Shown piece by piece: positions 7,124 through 15,878 of a DNA stretch of 64,000 bases (its first letter is position 1; the number at the start of each line of letters is the position of its first letter). A model generated the notes under the pieces. It saw nothing but the letters and a program-made list of their open reading frames with translations. It made no database searches and was not told where the DNA came from. The translations under genes were made by a program, and so were the position numbers. This stretch comes from JAJDUF01 sp965238265 (lineage in GTDB: Bacteria; Chloroflexota; UBA11872; UBA12225; JAJDUF01), in the NCBI GenBank assembly GCA_965238265.1, contig OZ250185.1:2170001-2234000 (forward strand). Reading direction: 5' to 3'.

Positions 7124-8074
7124 CTAGAGGTTCAGCGCGAGCTGCTGCGGTACTTGGGGCAGGATCGTTACGCGCGGTCGGGCCTCCGGGCGCGGCAGAC
7201 CGCAGTCGGCACCCACGGCACTGACCAGCCGCTCTATGCGTTGATTCATGGATCGGGGCGAATAGCGGGCGCGCGCCTGCTCGCCGGGCGCACCGAACCA
7301 ACGGCGGTAGCTCACCATCACCTCTGGGAAGGTCGGTGTGAGGGTCTCCAGGAGCCAGTCGCGCACCGCTGGCTCCAGATGTACCGTCCCGGCCCACACA
7401 AACGCAGCGCCGTGATCGGCCGCCGCCCGGACGAGATCGGCCAGCGACGCCGGCGAGTCGGTGATGCCGGGCAGAATCGGCGCGAGCGCCAGGCCCACGC
7501 GAATGCCATGATCTGCCAGTCGCCGGATCGCACTGAGCCGTTGTCGCGGTGACGCAACGCCCGGCTCCAGCTTCCGTAGCAGTGCTGCGTCGAGGCTCGT
7601 CAGACTCATATTGACGCTGCACGAGCCGGCGCGGTCGCGGACCTCCTGCAGCAGGTCAATGTCGCGCACGATGAGGCTGCCCTTGGTCGTGATGCGAGCC
7701 GGCGTGCGCGCCTCGGCCAACACTGCCAGGCACGCCTGGGTCACTTTGTAGTGCCCCTCCGCTGGCTGATACGGGTCCGTGGCGGTCCCGATGGCGACGT
7801 TTTCGCGTCGCCACGACCGTCGCGCAAGCTCGCGGCGCAACACATCGGCCAAGTTGGTCTTCACAAAGATGTGGCGGGCGAAGTCCTTGCCCGGATGCAA
7901 GTCGAAGAAGGCATGCGTAGTCCGTGCGTAGCAGTAGTGGCAGGCGTGGCGGCAGCCGCGGTAGGGGTTGAGGCTCCAGGAAAATGGCCCTCCCCGAGAG
8001 CGATTGAGCGCACTCTTCGCCTCGATCTCGTGGTAGGTGGGTGTACCGAGGTGCTCCTTTCCCCTTGCTTCCAT
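7124..8074 (-). CDS. Rv2578c-family radical SAM protein (SplB-like)
   Basis: 316-aa radical SAM enzyme with the 4Fe-4S cysteine motif CRHACHYC preceded by SLNPYRGC. Conserved segments ATDPYQPAE and SLTSLD mark the Rv2578c/SplB-like branch, related to spore photoproduct lyase but of unproven reaction. The gene has a near-consensus promoter whose 17-bp spacer is filled by the palindrome AGAACTAAAGTTCT, a match to the Gram-positive LexA box GAAC-N4-GTTC. A role in DNA damage handling is therefore a reasonable inference. The same operator type precedes recA and the DUF5131 gene in this window. Confidence 0.88.
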   Translation of the reverse strand: MEARGKEHLGTPTYHEIEAKSALNRSRGGPFSWSLNPYRGCRHACHYCYARTTHAFFDLHPGKDFARHIFVKTNLADVLRRELARRSWRRENVAIGTATDPYQPAEGHYKVTQACLAVLAEARTPARITTKGSLIVRDIDLLQEVRDRAGSCSVNMSLTSLDAALLRKLEPGVASPRQRLSAIRRLADHGIRVGLALAPILPGITDSPASLADLVRAAADHGAAFVWAGTVHLEPAVRDWLLETLTPTFPEVMVSYRRWFGAPGEQARARYSPRSMNQRIERLVSAVGADCGLPRPEARPRVTILPQVPQQLALNL

Positions 8075-8123
8075 CAGCTTCCTCCCACTTCCTCCCGCTG
8101 TCTACTGTGGCCATCAGAACGTG

Positions 8124-8152
8124 AGTATAGAACTTTAGTTCTAATTTGTCAA
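8124..8152 (-). promoter_or_regulatory. Promoter with LexA-like operator upstream of the radical SAM gene
   Basis: -35 TTGACA (8152-8147), 17-bp spacer, -10 TATACT (8129-8124). The spacer contains GAACTAAAGTTC (8141-8130), an exact match to GAAC-N4-GTTC, abutting the -10. A repressor bound here would block RNA polymerase. Confidence 0.75.
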
Positions 8153-8159
8153 GAGCAGC

Positions 8160-8399
8160 CGTGGTGAGGGAAACCGGGGGGTGAGGTGCGCTGCATGACG
8201 CGCCGCCCGTCATTCCCGCGCAAGCGGGAATCCATCCCCACCACTGGATTTCGGCTCAAGGCCGAAATGACGGGCCATTCATCGCGCCCGCCGCTCCCAG
8301 CGGGAGCGGCGGGGGGAACTGGAGTACGATGGGGATGCCGCGCCTGCGCTGGCGAGCGAGCCGGAGCTACGATGCGGGGAGCTACGGGAACTGCCCGGT
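8160..8399. repeat. Composite palindromic repeat (GTCATTCCCGCGCAAGCGGG family)
   Basis: 8207-8273 is a nested palindrome. CCGTCATT pairs with AATGACGG, AATCCA pairs with TGGATT, and each half carries its own hairpin (CCCGCGCAAGCGGG and TCGGCTCAAGGCCGA). Other copies lie at about 18986, 21597 and 55188. A GC-rich hairpin follows at 8286-8312. No gene is seen. Confidence 0.8.
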
Positions 8400-8594
8400 C
8401 TAGCTGAAGGGGATGGCGGGCAGGATACCGGCACGTACAAGGTCGCGGTAGACGATATCGGCGATGACGCCGGCCGCTCCGCCCCCTAGCACAAAGGCCA
8501 GGACCACGCCAATCCAGAAACCGAGGAACCGAGGACGATACGGATCGCTTCGAGCAGCACTATCCTGATCGGCAGCGGGAGACGTCTGGCTCAT
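8400..8594 (-). CDS. Small single-pass membrane protein, unknown
   Basis: 64 aa: a polar N-terminus, then a glycine-rich hydrophobic helix (about residues 25-47, FWIGVVLAFVLGGGAAGVIA) and a short tail. It sits alone between repeat clusters, downstream of and co-directional with the transglycosylase gene. The hydrophobic segment and codon use support it, but no family is recognised. Confidence 0.5.
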   Translation of the reverse strand: MSQTSPAADQDSAARSDPYRPRFLGFWIGVVLAFVLGGGAAGVIADIVYRDLVRAGILPAIPFS

Positions 8595-8743
8595 GCTCTC
8601 CTCGTGTGTCTGTGAGGTCTGGCGGCCGGCACGACCCGCAGCGGGAGCGGCAGTACCGACACGTGAATAGTACCACAGCGTTGGGCTTAGGCAGCTAGCG
8701 GCTGGCGGGACTGACGCGGCGCCAGCGAGGCCCCGTCTCCTTG

Positions 8744-10918
8744 CTATTGATAGATTGCCCGATAGAGTGCGTAGTTCGTTATGACGGCCTTCACAAACTC
8801 GCGCGTCTCGAAGAAGTCTATCTGGTCCACGAACTGATCCACGTCGTCTTCAGCCCCGCCCCTAGCCCAACGTGCGACGTTGCCAGGGCCGCCGTTATAG
8901 GCGGCGAGGGCCATAGCGGCGTTGTCATCGAAGCGTGTGAGTAAGCTGGCGACGTGGTGAGCGCCGAACCTGACGGCCACATTGGGGTGATAGAGGTCGT
9001 CCGGGTCGAACCCGGTAAGGCCCAGCTCTGCGGCCACTCCCCGCGCCGTGGCAGGAATAAACTGGGTCAGGCCGCGCGCGTCCGCGAAGGAAGTCGCGCC
9101 GGGGTCGAAGGCGCTCTCCTTGCGGATCAACGCCGTCAGCAAGAGCGGATCAAGTGCCCGCAGTTGGCTCTCCGGCTCGACCAGACCGACGAATCCGAGC
9201 GGATACATGAGCTTCTGCAGCACACGCGGCACCTCCAGGACCCGGGCACTCTCCATGGCGCGGAACGCTTGCTCGCCGAGCCGCATGGCGATACGGGTGT
9301 AGCCCTCGGTGTGTGCTGCCGTGGCCACATGTACGAGCGCCGCTGGCTCGGCGGCGACCGCGGCGGCCAAGTCGCGCAGCTCGTCCTCGCCAGCGGACGT
9401 GAAGCCGGCGGCGAGCAGCGCAAACGCGCGCCGGAACCGCGGGTCGGCGGCGGCCTTGGCCCGCTGGTGCTCCTGTTCGGCCAAATCCAGCCCCCGTTGC
9501 TCGGCCAGCCAGGCTTGCCACTGCTCCTGCTCGTCCGGTGTGATAGCCTGCTGCGTTTCGAAGGGGCCGGGTGGCGTGGTCTGGAGCTGACCGGTCAGCG
9601 CGCGCGCGCGGAGCGAGTAGAAGCTCTCCGGGGCGGTGTCGGCGGCTGCGACCAGGTGCCGATAGCCCGCTTCCCCTTGACCACGCGCGGTCAGTATGCG
9701 ACCCAGTTGGTAGAGGGCTTCGGGACGATACTGCGACTGGGGATGTGCGGCGACCAGCCGCTCCAGCCTCGCTATCCCCTCGTCCGGTGTATCCCACAGC
9801 AAGGCGGTCGCGGCAAACCAGAGCGCCGAGTCGGCCCAGGAGCTGTCCGGCCAGCGAGCGGCGATCTCATCCAGCGCCCCGACGCCGGCCGCGCGTTGGC
9901 CGGCCCGCAGCAGGGCACGTGCTCGGTAGTAAGAGGCCCGCAGCAGCCGCGCCGGCTCGGGATTGCCGGCGATGAAGTCGTCCGCCGCCGCAATGGCGTC
10001 ACGCCACAGCCCGTTGGCGTAATAGATGGCCGTGCGATCATCGTCACCGACAGGGAAGCGGTTGCCCGACGTGCGCAACGCCTGCAACGCCTGAAAAGAA
10101 CGCGGATATTCGCGGATCAGTTCTTGACGCATTTCATCCGCAAGGTCACGGCGCCCGGCGGCCTCGTCCCGTTCAACTTGACGCCAGAGTGCCTGGATGC
10201 GCGTGGCGATAGGAAGGCCCAGCAGGTGCAAGTCCGCGAGGGTCGTCCGAAAAGCGGTGGCCGCATCCCGCGCGCGGCCCGCTCGTTCGGCGCGTTGGCC
10301 GAACGCCTGCGCCACGCGCCCGCGCCCAGCGCGGGAGGGAATAGCGTCGAGGGCCGCATACGTCTGCTCCAGGACCTCCCAGCCAGCGTCATCTCGGCCC
10401 AAGTCGAAGAGCAGGTCTGCCTTCCGCACGGCCAGGAAGTCGTCGAGAGCCTGTCCTGGACTTGATCCAGGAGCGCCGGCCACCGCTTCATACTGCTCGT
10501 AGACCGCGAGCGCAGCGGCTCCGGTGCCGCTACGCTCGAAAGTGTGCCCCAAGAGCAGCAAGCCCGGCGCCCGCCAGCGGCCCGCGCGCGGGTGGATGAC
10601 GAGCCGGAGACTGCTGCGGATGGCGGCAGCCATATCGCGCGCGGCGAAAGCGGCCTGTGCCTGCCGGTACAGGGCCTCGACGGCCGCCTCCGATTGCGGT
10701 GCCTGGCTCTGCAACTGTTGGTAGAGCCGGATGGCGAGTTTGTAGTCGCCTGCGGAGTGGATGGCACGCACGACGGCGAGCGCCGCCGGCGCCTTGAGCG
10801 CCCCTGGCGACGGTGTTGGCTGCGCTTGACAACGCTGCGCCCCGCCGAATACTGCGAGCAGCAGGACCGGCACGACTAGGAACCGTAGCCAGCGCTGAGG
10901 TGGATGACGGCTGGGCAT
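8744..10918 (-). CDS. Soluble lytic murein transglycosylase (Slt70-like)
   Basis: 724-aa exported enzyme that cleaves peptidoglycan glycan strands to 1,6-anhydro-muropeptides. The N-terminal signal peptide has hydrophobic core LVVPVLLLAVFGG. About 500 residues of TPR-like helical repeats follow. The C-terminal SLT domain has the catalytic Glu in ALIRKESAFDPGATS, then GLTQFIPATA and AYNGGPGN, and ends in the usual helical segment. Near 10448-10470 a small CCTGGACTTGATCCAGG palindrome is read in frame as GAPGSSPGQ, a different family from the 57-nt element. The gene is single and co-directional with its neighbours. Confidence 0.93.
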   Translation of the reverse strand: MPSRHPPQRWLRFLVVPVLLLAVFGGAQRCQAQPTPSPGALKAPAALAVVRAIHSAGDYKLAIRLYQQLQSQAPQSEAAVEALYRQAQAAFAARDMAAAIRSSLRLVIHPRAGRWRAPGLLLLGHTFERSGTGAAALAVYEQYEAVAGAPGSSPGQALDDFLAVRKADLLFDLGRDDAGWEVLEQTYAALDAIPSRAGRGRVAQAFGQRAERAGRARDAATAFRTTLADLHLLGLPIATRIQALWRQVERDEAAGRRDLADEMRQELIREYPRSFQALQALRTSGNRFPVGDDDRTAIYYANGLWRDAIAAADDFIAGNPEPARLLRASYYRARALLRAGQRAAGVGALDEIAARWPDSSWADSALWFAATALLWDTPDEGIARLERLVAAHPQSQYRPEALYQLGRILTARGQGEAGYRHLVAAADTAPESFYSLRARALTGQLQTTPPGPFETQQAITPDEQEQWQAWLAEQRGLDLAEQEHQRAKAAADPRFRRAFALLAAGFTSAGEDELRDLAAAVAAEPAALVHVATAAHTEGYTRIAMRLGEQAFRAMESARVLEVPRVLQKLMYPLGFVGLVEPESQLRALDPLLLTALIRKESAFDPGATSFADARGLTQFIPATARGVAAELGLTGFDPDDLYHPNVAVRFGAHHVASLLTRFDDNAAMALAAYNGGPGNVARWARGGAEDDVDQFVDQIDFFETREFVKAVITNYALYRAIYQ

Positions 10919-11067
10919 TGCGTGATTCTCTGGAGGTCGGTTACGGCACCGCGGCTAGTGCTGGACCGCCTCGTCGTTGTGGGGGAACGTCGGTCCTCCG
11001 CAGTCCCCTCGTGCCAGCGGCCATGATCCTTAAACGTATCGTGGGGACGCGGGCCTCCAATGTTTCG

Positions 11068-11826
11068 TCATAAGCCGCTGGTTCCGGTGATGCGTCGGAT
11101 TGCTTGCCCCAGCTCGGCTCGTAGCTCGTCGGCGTGTGTTAGCCAGATGATGTGGGCAGCGTCAGGTAGCTCGACGTAGTGCCCCCGCGGCAGCAACGAC
11201 GCCAACTGTTGGGTAGGCCAGTTGGGTCGGATGTCCTGCCCACCGTTTATGAATACGGCCGGTATGTCCAGCTCCGCGATTTCCCTGAAGATGGTCGGAC
11301 GCCTGATGTACGCGCGCCAGCTGCGGTTGCCTTCTCGGTTGACGGCTGGATCGGCCGTGAACTCTAACCCGCCAAGGTCCTCGCCGACCTCCTCCAGCGC
11401 CTTGTGGTAGGCCTCGCTCCAGGTCCGATCATTGACGATGCTCCCTCCGGCGATCCCGATCAGACCGATCACGCGAGATGGATACCGCAGCGCATACGCC
11501 AGGGCTGCACACGGACCAAAGCTGTGGCCGGCGACTATGCACGCCTCCGCTGCGTGCTCCTGGCGGACTGCCTCTGCGTCGGACAGCAAGGTGTCGAGAT
11601 CGTAGTTTCTGTCCCAGTCGGAGCGTCCGCAGCCGCGTGGCTCGAAGCGAATCACACGGCACAGGTCCTCGATCATGTTGGCGACCGGGCGCAGATAATC
11701 ATCACAGCCTGGGCCGCCATTGAACATGAGCAGCGGCGTGCCGCGGCCACTCACGCTCGACCACAGCCGAGCCGAGCCTGAAGTCACGTAGCCTTCGACT
11801 GTCTGCTCGGGTCCCTGCGCTGCCAA
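11068..11826 (-). CDS. Alpha/beta hydrolase (proline-iminopeptidase-like)
   Basis: 252-aa single-domain alpha/beta hydrolase. The oxyanion-hole region LLMFNGGPGCDDYL and the nucleophile elbow GHSFG are clear, and the catalytic His is in DAAHIIW near the C-terminus. The acid is probably the Asp in NGGQDIRPNW. The GGPG segment and the phrase EPRGCGRSD resemble prolyl aminopeptidases, but the substrate cannot be fixed. It lies 9 bp downstream of gltX on the same strand and is probably co-transcribed with it. Confidence 0.85.
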   Translation of the reverse strand: MAAQGPEQTVEGYVTSGSARLWSSVSGRGTPLLMFNGGPGCDDYLRPVANMIEDLCRVIRFEPRGCGRSDWDRNYDLDTLLSDAEAVRQEHAAEACIVAGHSFGPCAALAYALRYPSRVIGLIGIAGGSIVNDRTWSEAYHKALEEVGEDLGGLEFTADPAVNREGNRSWRAYIRRPTIFREIAELDIPAVFINGGQDIRPNWPTQQLASLLPRGHYVELPDAAHIIWLTHADELRAELGQAIRRITGTSGL

Positions 11827-11835
11827 GAGTCTGTC

Positions 11836-13392
11836 CTACAACTCCGTCACGAGCCGGTCGAGGCGATCAAGCGCGTCGTCCAACCGGGCCAGCACCCGGT
11901 CGCGGCCGATTACCAGCATCGTGTCAAAGAGCGGTGGGGTCCTGGTCCGCCCGGTGATCGCGCCGCGGATAATCATGAAGAGGTGGCCGTGCCGCCAGCC
12001 CAGGTCATCGGCGGCAGCGCGGATGGTCTCTTCCAGAGCCGCCTCGTCCCACGCCGCCGCGGCGATCACTGCTCTGGCGCTGGCGAGCGCCGCCCGCGAC
12101 TCGGCGGCGGTGCGTCGCCGGGCCAGCAGAATCTTCGAATCGTAGTCTTCCAACTCGTCGCGCAGGAAGAACGAAGTTGCTTCGGGCAGCTCGCTCAGGC
12201 GCCGCACGCGCTCCTGCTCCAGGCCGACGGCCGCCTTGACACGCTCTGCCGGTACGGACTCGATGGGTAGCCCGGCGTTGCGAAGAAACGGGGCGGCGCG
12301 CTGCACCAGGTCGTCCAGCGCGAGCGACCGGAGCCAGACGCCGTTGAGCCACTCCAGTTTTGTCTCGTCGAAGACCGCCGGGGACTTGCTCACGCGGTCG
12401 AGCGAGAAGGACTCTTGCAGCTCGGCCAGCGTGAACACTTCCTTTGACGACGCCAGACGCGCACCACCCCTCCCACCATCGTGCGCGTCTGGCGCGTCAT
12501 TGTCGTCGGCCGGATGCCAGCCGAGCAGCGCGAGGAAATTCACCAGCGCTTCCGGCAGGTAGCCTTGGTCCCGGAATTCTCCGATGTAGACGGCTCCCTT
12601 GCGCTTGCTGATCTTGGAGCGGTCGGGGTTGAGCAAGAGCGGAACATGACCGAAGGCCGGCGGCTGCCACCCCAGGGCCTCGTAGATGAGCACCTGCTTG
12701 GGCGTATTGGGCACGTGCTCCGGGCCGCGGAGCACATGGCTGATCGCCATGTAGTGGTCGTCCACCACGACGGCGAAGTTGAAGAGCGGCCAGCCGGTCG
12801 AGCGCATGATGGGGATATCGCCGTAGAGGTCGCTATTCTCCTGGATGTGGCCCAACACGAGATCGTCGTAGGCGACCGGCCCGCCGCGCACCTTGAACAT
12901 GGTCCGCGCTGCTTGCCCGGCGGCTTCCCGCGCGCGGCGTTCGGCCGCAGTCAGGTTGCGGCAGCGGCCGCTGTATTTAGGTGGGCGCCGCGCCTTCTGG
13001 GCCGCGCGCTGCTCGGCCTTCAGCTCCTCGGGCGTGCAGTAGCAGGGGTAGGCCAGGTCCCGCGCCAGCAGACTGTCCGCCACTTCCTGATACAAGGGTA
13101 GGCGCTCGCTCGACCGATACGGGCCATACGGGCCGCCGCAGTCCGGGCCTTCGTCCCAGGTGAGGCCGAGCCAACGCAGGCCCTCAAGCACGCCCCGCTC
13201 CGACTCTGCGGTCGAGCGCTGCGCGTCCGTGTCTTCGATCCGCAGCACGAACGTGCCTTCGTGCTGACGGGTGTAGAGCACGTTGAACAGTGCCGACCGC
13301 GCGGTGCCGACATGGCAGTGCCCGGTCGGCGAGGGGGCGATGCGCGTACGCAGGGGGCGGTCCGTCGGCCGGGCGCTCTGGCTGTCGCTCAT
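11836..13392 (-). CDS. gltX: Glutamate--tRNA ligase
   Basis: Class I aminoacyl-tRNA synthetase charging tRNA-Glu. The HIGH-type motif is SPTGHCHVGTARSALFN and the KMSKS-type motif is SKISKRKGA. The anticodon-binding domain begins around VSKSPAVFDETKL. The frame opens at 13500, inside rex. The ATG at 13392 is preferred because AAGGAG lies 8 nt upstream and the catalytic fold starts soon after. Between ALLGWHPADDN and KEVFTLAEL it carries an 18-residue insert, DAPDAHDGGRGGARLASS (about residues 299-316), encoded by a palindromic element. Ordinary GluRS has a very short loop there. Confidence 0.96.
   Translation of the reverse strand: MSDSQSARPTDRPLRTRIAPSPTGHCHVGTARSALFNVLYTRQHEGTFVLRIEDTDAQRSTAESERGVLEGLRWLGLTWDEGPDCGGPYGPYRSSERLPLYQEVADSLLARDLAYPCYCTPEELKAEQRAAQKARRPPKYSGRCRNLTAAERRAREAAGQAARTMFKVRGGPVAYDDLVLGHIQENSDLYGDIPIMRSTGWPLFNFAVVVDDHYMAISHVLRGPEHVPNTPKQVLIYEALGWQPPAFGHVPLLLNPDRSKISKRKGAVYIGEFRDQGYLPEALVNFLALLGWHPADDNDAPDAHDGGRGGARLASSKEVFTLAELQESFSLDRVSKSPAVFDETKLEWLNGVWLRSLALDDLVQRAAPFLRNAGLPIESVPAERVKAAVGLEQERVRRLSELPEATSFFLRDELEDYDSKILLARRRTAAESRAALASARAVIAAAAWDEAALEETIRAAADDLGWRHGHLFMIIRGAITGRTRTPPLFDTMLVIGRDRVLARLDDALDRLDRLVTEL
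12446..12499 (-). repeat. Coding palindromic element inserted in frame in gltX
   Basis: 54-nt copy with the same ends as the der copy. Perfect arms CGCCAGACGCGCAC (12451-12464) and GTGCGCGTCTGGCG (12481-12494). The middle of the stem differs from the der copy but is still fully paired. It encodes DAPDAHDGGRGGARLASS. Confidence 0.9.
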
Positions 13393-13432
13393 CTGATCTT
13401 GTGGCTCCTTGTCATTGCTGCCCGGCCCCCCA

Positions 13433-14149
13433 CTAGGCGTCGGCCGGCGCCTCATGCGTGAGCAGGTACGAGAGATACTCGATCTCAATGGAGAGATCAA
13501 CGTTTTGCAGGTGGACGTGTTCCGGGACCGCCAGCTTCGTTGGAGCGAAATTGAGAATGCCGGTGATACCGGTGGCCACGACGGCAGCGGCCACTTCCTG
13601 CGCCGAATCCGCCGGCACGGCGATCACGGCCATCTGCAAGTCCAAGGCCCGGACCGCAGCCGGCAGGGCGCTCATCGGGCGGATGAGCACCCGCCGCACG
13701 TTCTGACCAATCTTGCGCGGGTCCCGGTCAAAGGCGGCCACGACATGGAAGCCCTGGTGTGGGAAGCCGCGGTAGCTCAATAGGGCCAAGCCCAAGTTCC
13801 CGACGCCGACCAGCGCAATGCGCCAGCCGCGGTCAATGCCGAGGATTGTCGCCAGGCTCCGCTGCAATTCATGGTTCTCGTAGCCGACACCGCGGCGGCC
13901 GAAGGTGCCAAAGTAGGCGAGGTCGCGGCGCACTTGCGCGGCCGTGAACCCGGTGAGCGCAGCGATCTTCCCGGAAGACACTTGCTCGCCCTCGTTCTGA
14001 GCAGCCAACGCCTGCAAGAGGCGGTAATAGGTGGATAGACGACGCACCGTGCTCTCCGGCACATGCTCGGAGCGCGCGGCCGGGGCGGATTCGGCCCCGG
14101 TGGGCCAGTCGTCCGCTGGCATGCGCTCGGCCTTCCGTGAAGTAGCCAT
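13433..14149 (-). CDS. rex: Redox-sensing transcriptional repressor Rex
   Basis: 238-aa NADH/NAD+ sensor. The N-terminal winged helix (STVRRLSTYYRLLQAL to VRRDLAYFGTFGRRGVGY) binds operator DNA. The Rossmann domain (ALVGVGNLGLALL) binds NADH, and the C-terminal swapped helix follows VEIEYL-type residues (IEIEYLSYLL). Rex usually represses fermentation and respiration genes when NADH is high. No Rex operator was found here by eye. It is upstream of gltX (41-bp gap) on the same strand. Confidence 0.95.
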   Translation of the reverse strand: MATSRKAERMPADDWPTGAESAPAARSEHVPESTVRRLSTYYRLLQALAAQNEGEQVSSGKIAALTGFTAAQVRRDLAYFGTFGRRGVGYENHELQRSLATILGIDRGWRIALVGVGNLGLALLSYRGFPHQGFHVVAAFDRDPRKIGQNVRRVLIRPMSALPAAVRALDLQMAVIAVPADSAQEVAAAVVATGITGILNFAPTKLAVPEHVHLQNVDLSIEIEYLSYLLTHEAPADA

Positions 14150-14170
14150 GCTGGTCAGGCTCGCACTGAT

Positions 14171-14223
14171 ACACCCTCGGGCTGCACAATTCGATGGAGG
14201 CTAGAGCGGTGCAGCCCTGGTGT
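14171..14223 (+). repeat. Palindromic element, intergenic copy between rex and the UPF0173 gene
   Basis: Opposite orientation to the der copy. Arms CGGGCTGCAC (14178-14187) and GTGCAGCCC (14209-14217) extend to ACACC/GGTGT. The loop shares GATGGAGG with the TGGAAA-type loop of other copies. This is a non-coding location, which shows that insertion is not limited to genes. Confidence 0.7.
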
Positions 14224-14236
14224 CGGAGGCGCAGTT

Positions 14237-14953
14237 TCAGCGCAGCGTCGTTCCCGGTGTTAGCTCCAATACCTCGACACCCGATTGGTCGCCGAGGTGT
14301 TCTCGGAGGGCGGTCGGCGTGCCGGTCAGTATGGGAAACGTCCCGAAGTGCATGGGGATCACTCGCGGTATCTCCAGCAAGCGACACGCGAGGGCGGCTT
14401 CGCGCGGCCCCATCGTGAAATGATCGCCGATTGGGAGGCAGGCTATGTCCGGCCGATAGAGCTCGCCAATAAGCCGCATGTCGCCGAAGACGTTGGTGTC
14501 CCCGGCGTGGTACAAGGTGAAGCCATTCTCGAACTTGATGACGTAACCGCAAGGCTCACCACCGGACACAACCACACCGTTGCTGCTCAGGCCGCTGGAA
14601 TGATCGGCGTGTACCTGAGTAATGCTTATTCCGTCGAAGGTCTGCGTCCCCCCTTTGTTCATGCCGCTGCATCCGTCAACGCCCTGCCCCTCCAGATAGA
14701 GGCAAATCTCGTGCATCGCCACGACCAGCGCCGGCTGGGCTGCGCGGGCAATGGGCACCGCATCGCTCATGTGGTCATCATGCGCGTGGGTGATGAGCAG
14801 GACATCCACGTTGTCAATATGCTTGTATTCGTCAGGGCAAGCGGGATTGCCCGCCGTCCACGGATCAATGAGCAAGACCTTGCCCGTGGGGCTGACGAGC
14901 CGGAACGTGCTGTGCCCCAGCCAGGTAATCTCAACGTCTCGTCCTAGTCGCAT
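14237..14953 (-). CDS. UPF0173 metal-dependent hydrolase (beta-lactamase fold)
   Basis: 238 aa, full length for the UPF0173 group of metallo-beta-lactamase-fold hydrolases. Metal ligands are in THAHDDHMSD (the HxHxDH motif), then VHADHSS, HAGDTN and PMHFGTF. The opening EITWLGHSTFRL is typical. The natural substrate is unknown for the family. It lies upstream of rex on the same strand, separated by a palindromic element. Confidence 0.92.
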   Translation of the reverse strand: MRLGRDVEITWLGHSTFRLVSPTGKVLLIDPWTAGNPACPDEYKHIDNVDVLLITHAHDDHMSDAVPIARAAQPALVVAMHEICLYLEGQGVDGCSGMNKGGTQTFDGISITQVHADHSSGLSSNGVVVSGGEPCGYVIKFENGFTLYHAGDTNVFGDMRLIGELYRPDIACLPIGDHFTMGPREAALACRLLEIPRVIPMHFGTFPILTGTPTALREHLGDQSGVEVLELTPGTTLR

Positions 14954-15150
14954 CTGTCTCCTCCCTGCCGCGCTTCAAGAGTATCCGGCACGAGCTTGCC
15001 GGTAGCTCTCGGCTAACGGCGCCGGGTGGTGGGCATGGCACAGTCTACCGCATGGCGATCCCGGCGCTCCGCCTTGGCCGAGCGCCATCGGGTGCCATGC
15101 GGTAGCATTGGCGCGATCTCCAAGCCTTCGTTAGAATGCATAGCTGACGG

Positions 15151-15227
<77 letters not shown>

Positions 15228-15443
15228 GTGAATACCGAGTCCGGAGGCCGGCGTAGCTTGATGACCGGCGGGCCGTGGCCATTTGGCGACCAGTCAGGCG
15301 TATGCGGCGGTCTTCCCCGCACCGGGGCGCTGCCCGGATGCCTGTCCGCCTCATCGCACGGTGCGCGGCGAGGTGGTCGTGAGTCCGCGGGGAGCGGCGC
15401 AACGCTGGTCGCAGTCCGGGCAAGCAGGTGCCTAGGGGGAGCA

Positions 15444-15833
15444 GTGGGGCGGCGTATACGGGCTTCCCAAGGTCGCTTGGCACGCCTCGCCTACCGCGCG
15501 ATGGATCGGCTGCCGCCAGAAATTCGGCAGCATCTCGACAACGTGACGATCTCCATTGAGGAGTGGCCGCGACCCGATGACATTGACGCAGATCGTCGCG
15601 GCCCGCGGACCGAGGTCTTCGGAGTCTATCGCGGCTGGCCACTGGCGACGCGCGGCGGGATTTATCACCTCGCCGTGCCCGATCAGATCGCCATCTTTCG
15701 GCGTCCGCTCCTCGCGCACTGTCGTTCTCAACGTCAGCTTGCCGATGAAGTCTGGCGTACACTGCTGCACGAAGTGGGCCATCACCTCGGGTTGGAAGAC
15801 GACCAGCTAGCACGGATGGAGCACCGTGGGTGA
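15444..15833 (+). CDS. Zincin-like metallopeptidase family protein (M6-like, DUF1025)
   Basis: 129 aa with the zinc-binding HExxH motif in LLHEVGHHLGLEDDQL near the C-terminus. The family pattern RLPPEIRQHLDNV, VFGVYRGWPL and PDQIAIFRRPL comes before it. Members are small single-domain zincins of unknown substrate. The open frame begins at 15228 just after tRNA-Pro, but that part has no protein character. The GTG at 15444 has AGGGGGA 4 nt upstream and gives the family's normal length. Confidence 0.85.
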   Translation: MGRRIRASQGRLARLAYRAMDRLPPEIRQHLDNVTISIEEWPRPDDIDADRRGPRTEVFGVYRGWPLATRGGIYHLAVPDQIAIFRRPLLAHCRSQRQLADEVWRTLLHEVGHHLGLEDDQLARMEHRG

Positions 15834-15878
15834 TGGCCGTCCTGTCCTGGAATCGTTGCTACAGAGAGGCGCAGGGGC

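Noticed and set aside
8954..10465. 503-aa open frame on the plus strand
   Set aside because: Antisense to the lytic transglycosylase, with no domain character.
15228..15443. Upstream extension of the zincin-like gene starting at tRNA-Pro
   Set aside because: No protein character. The GTG at 15444 with AGGGGGA gives the family length.
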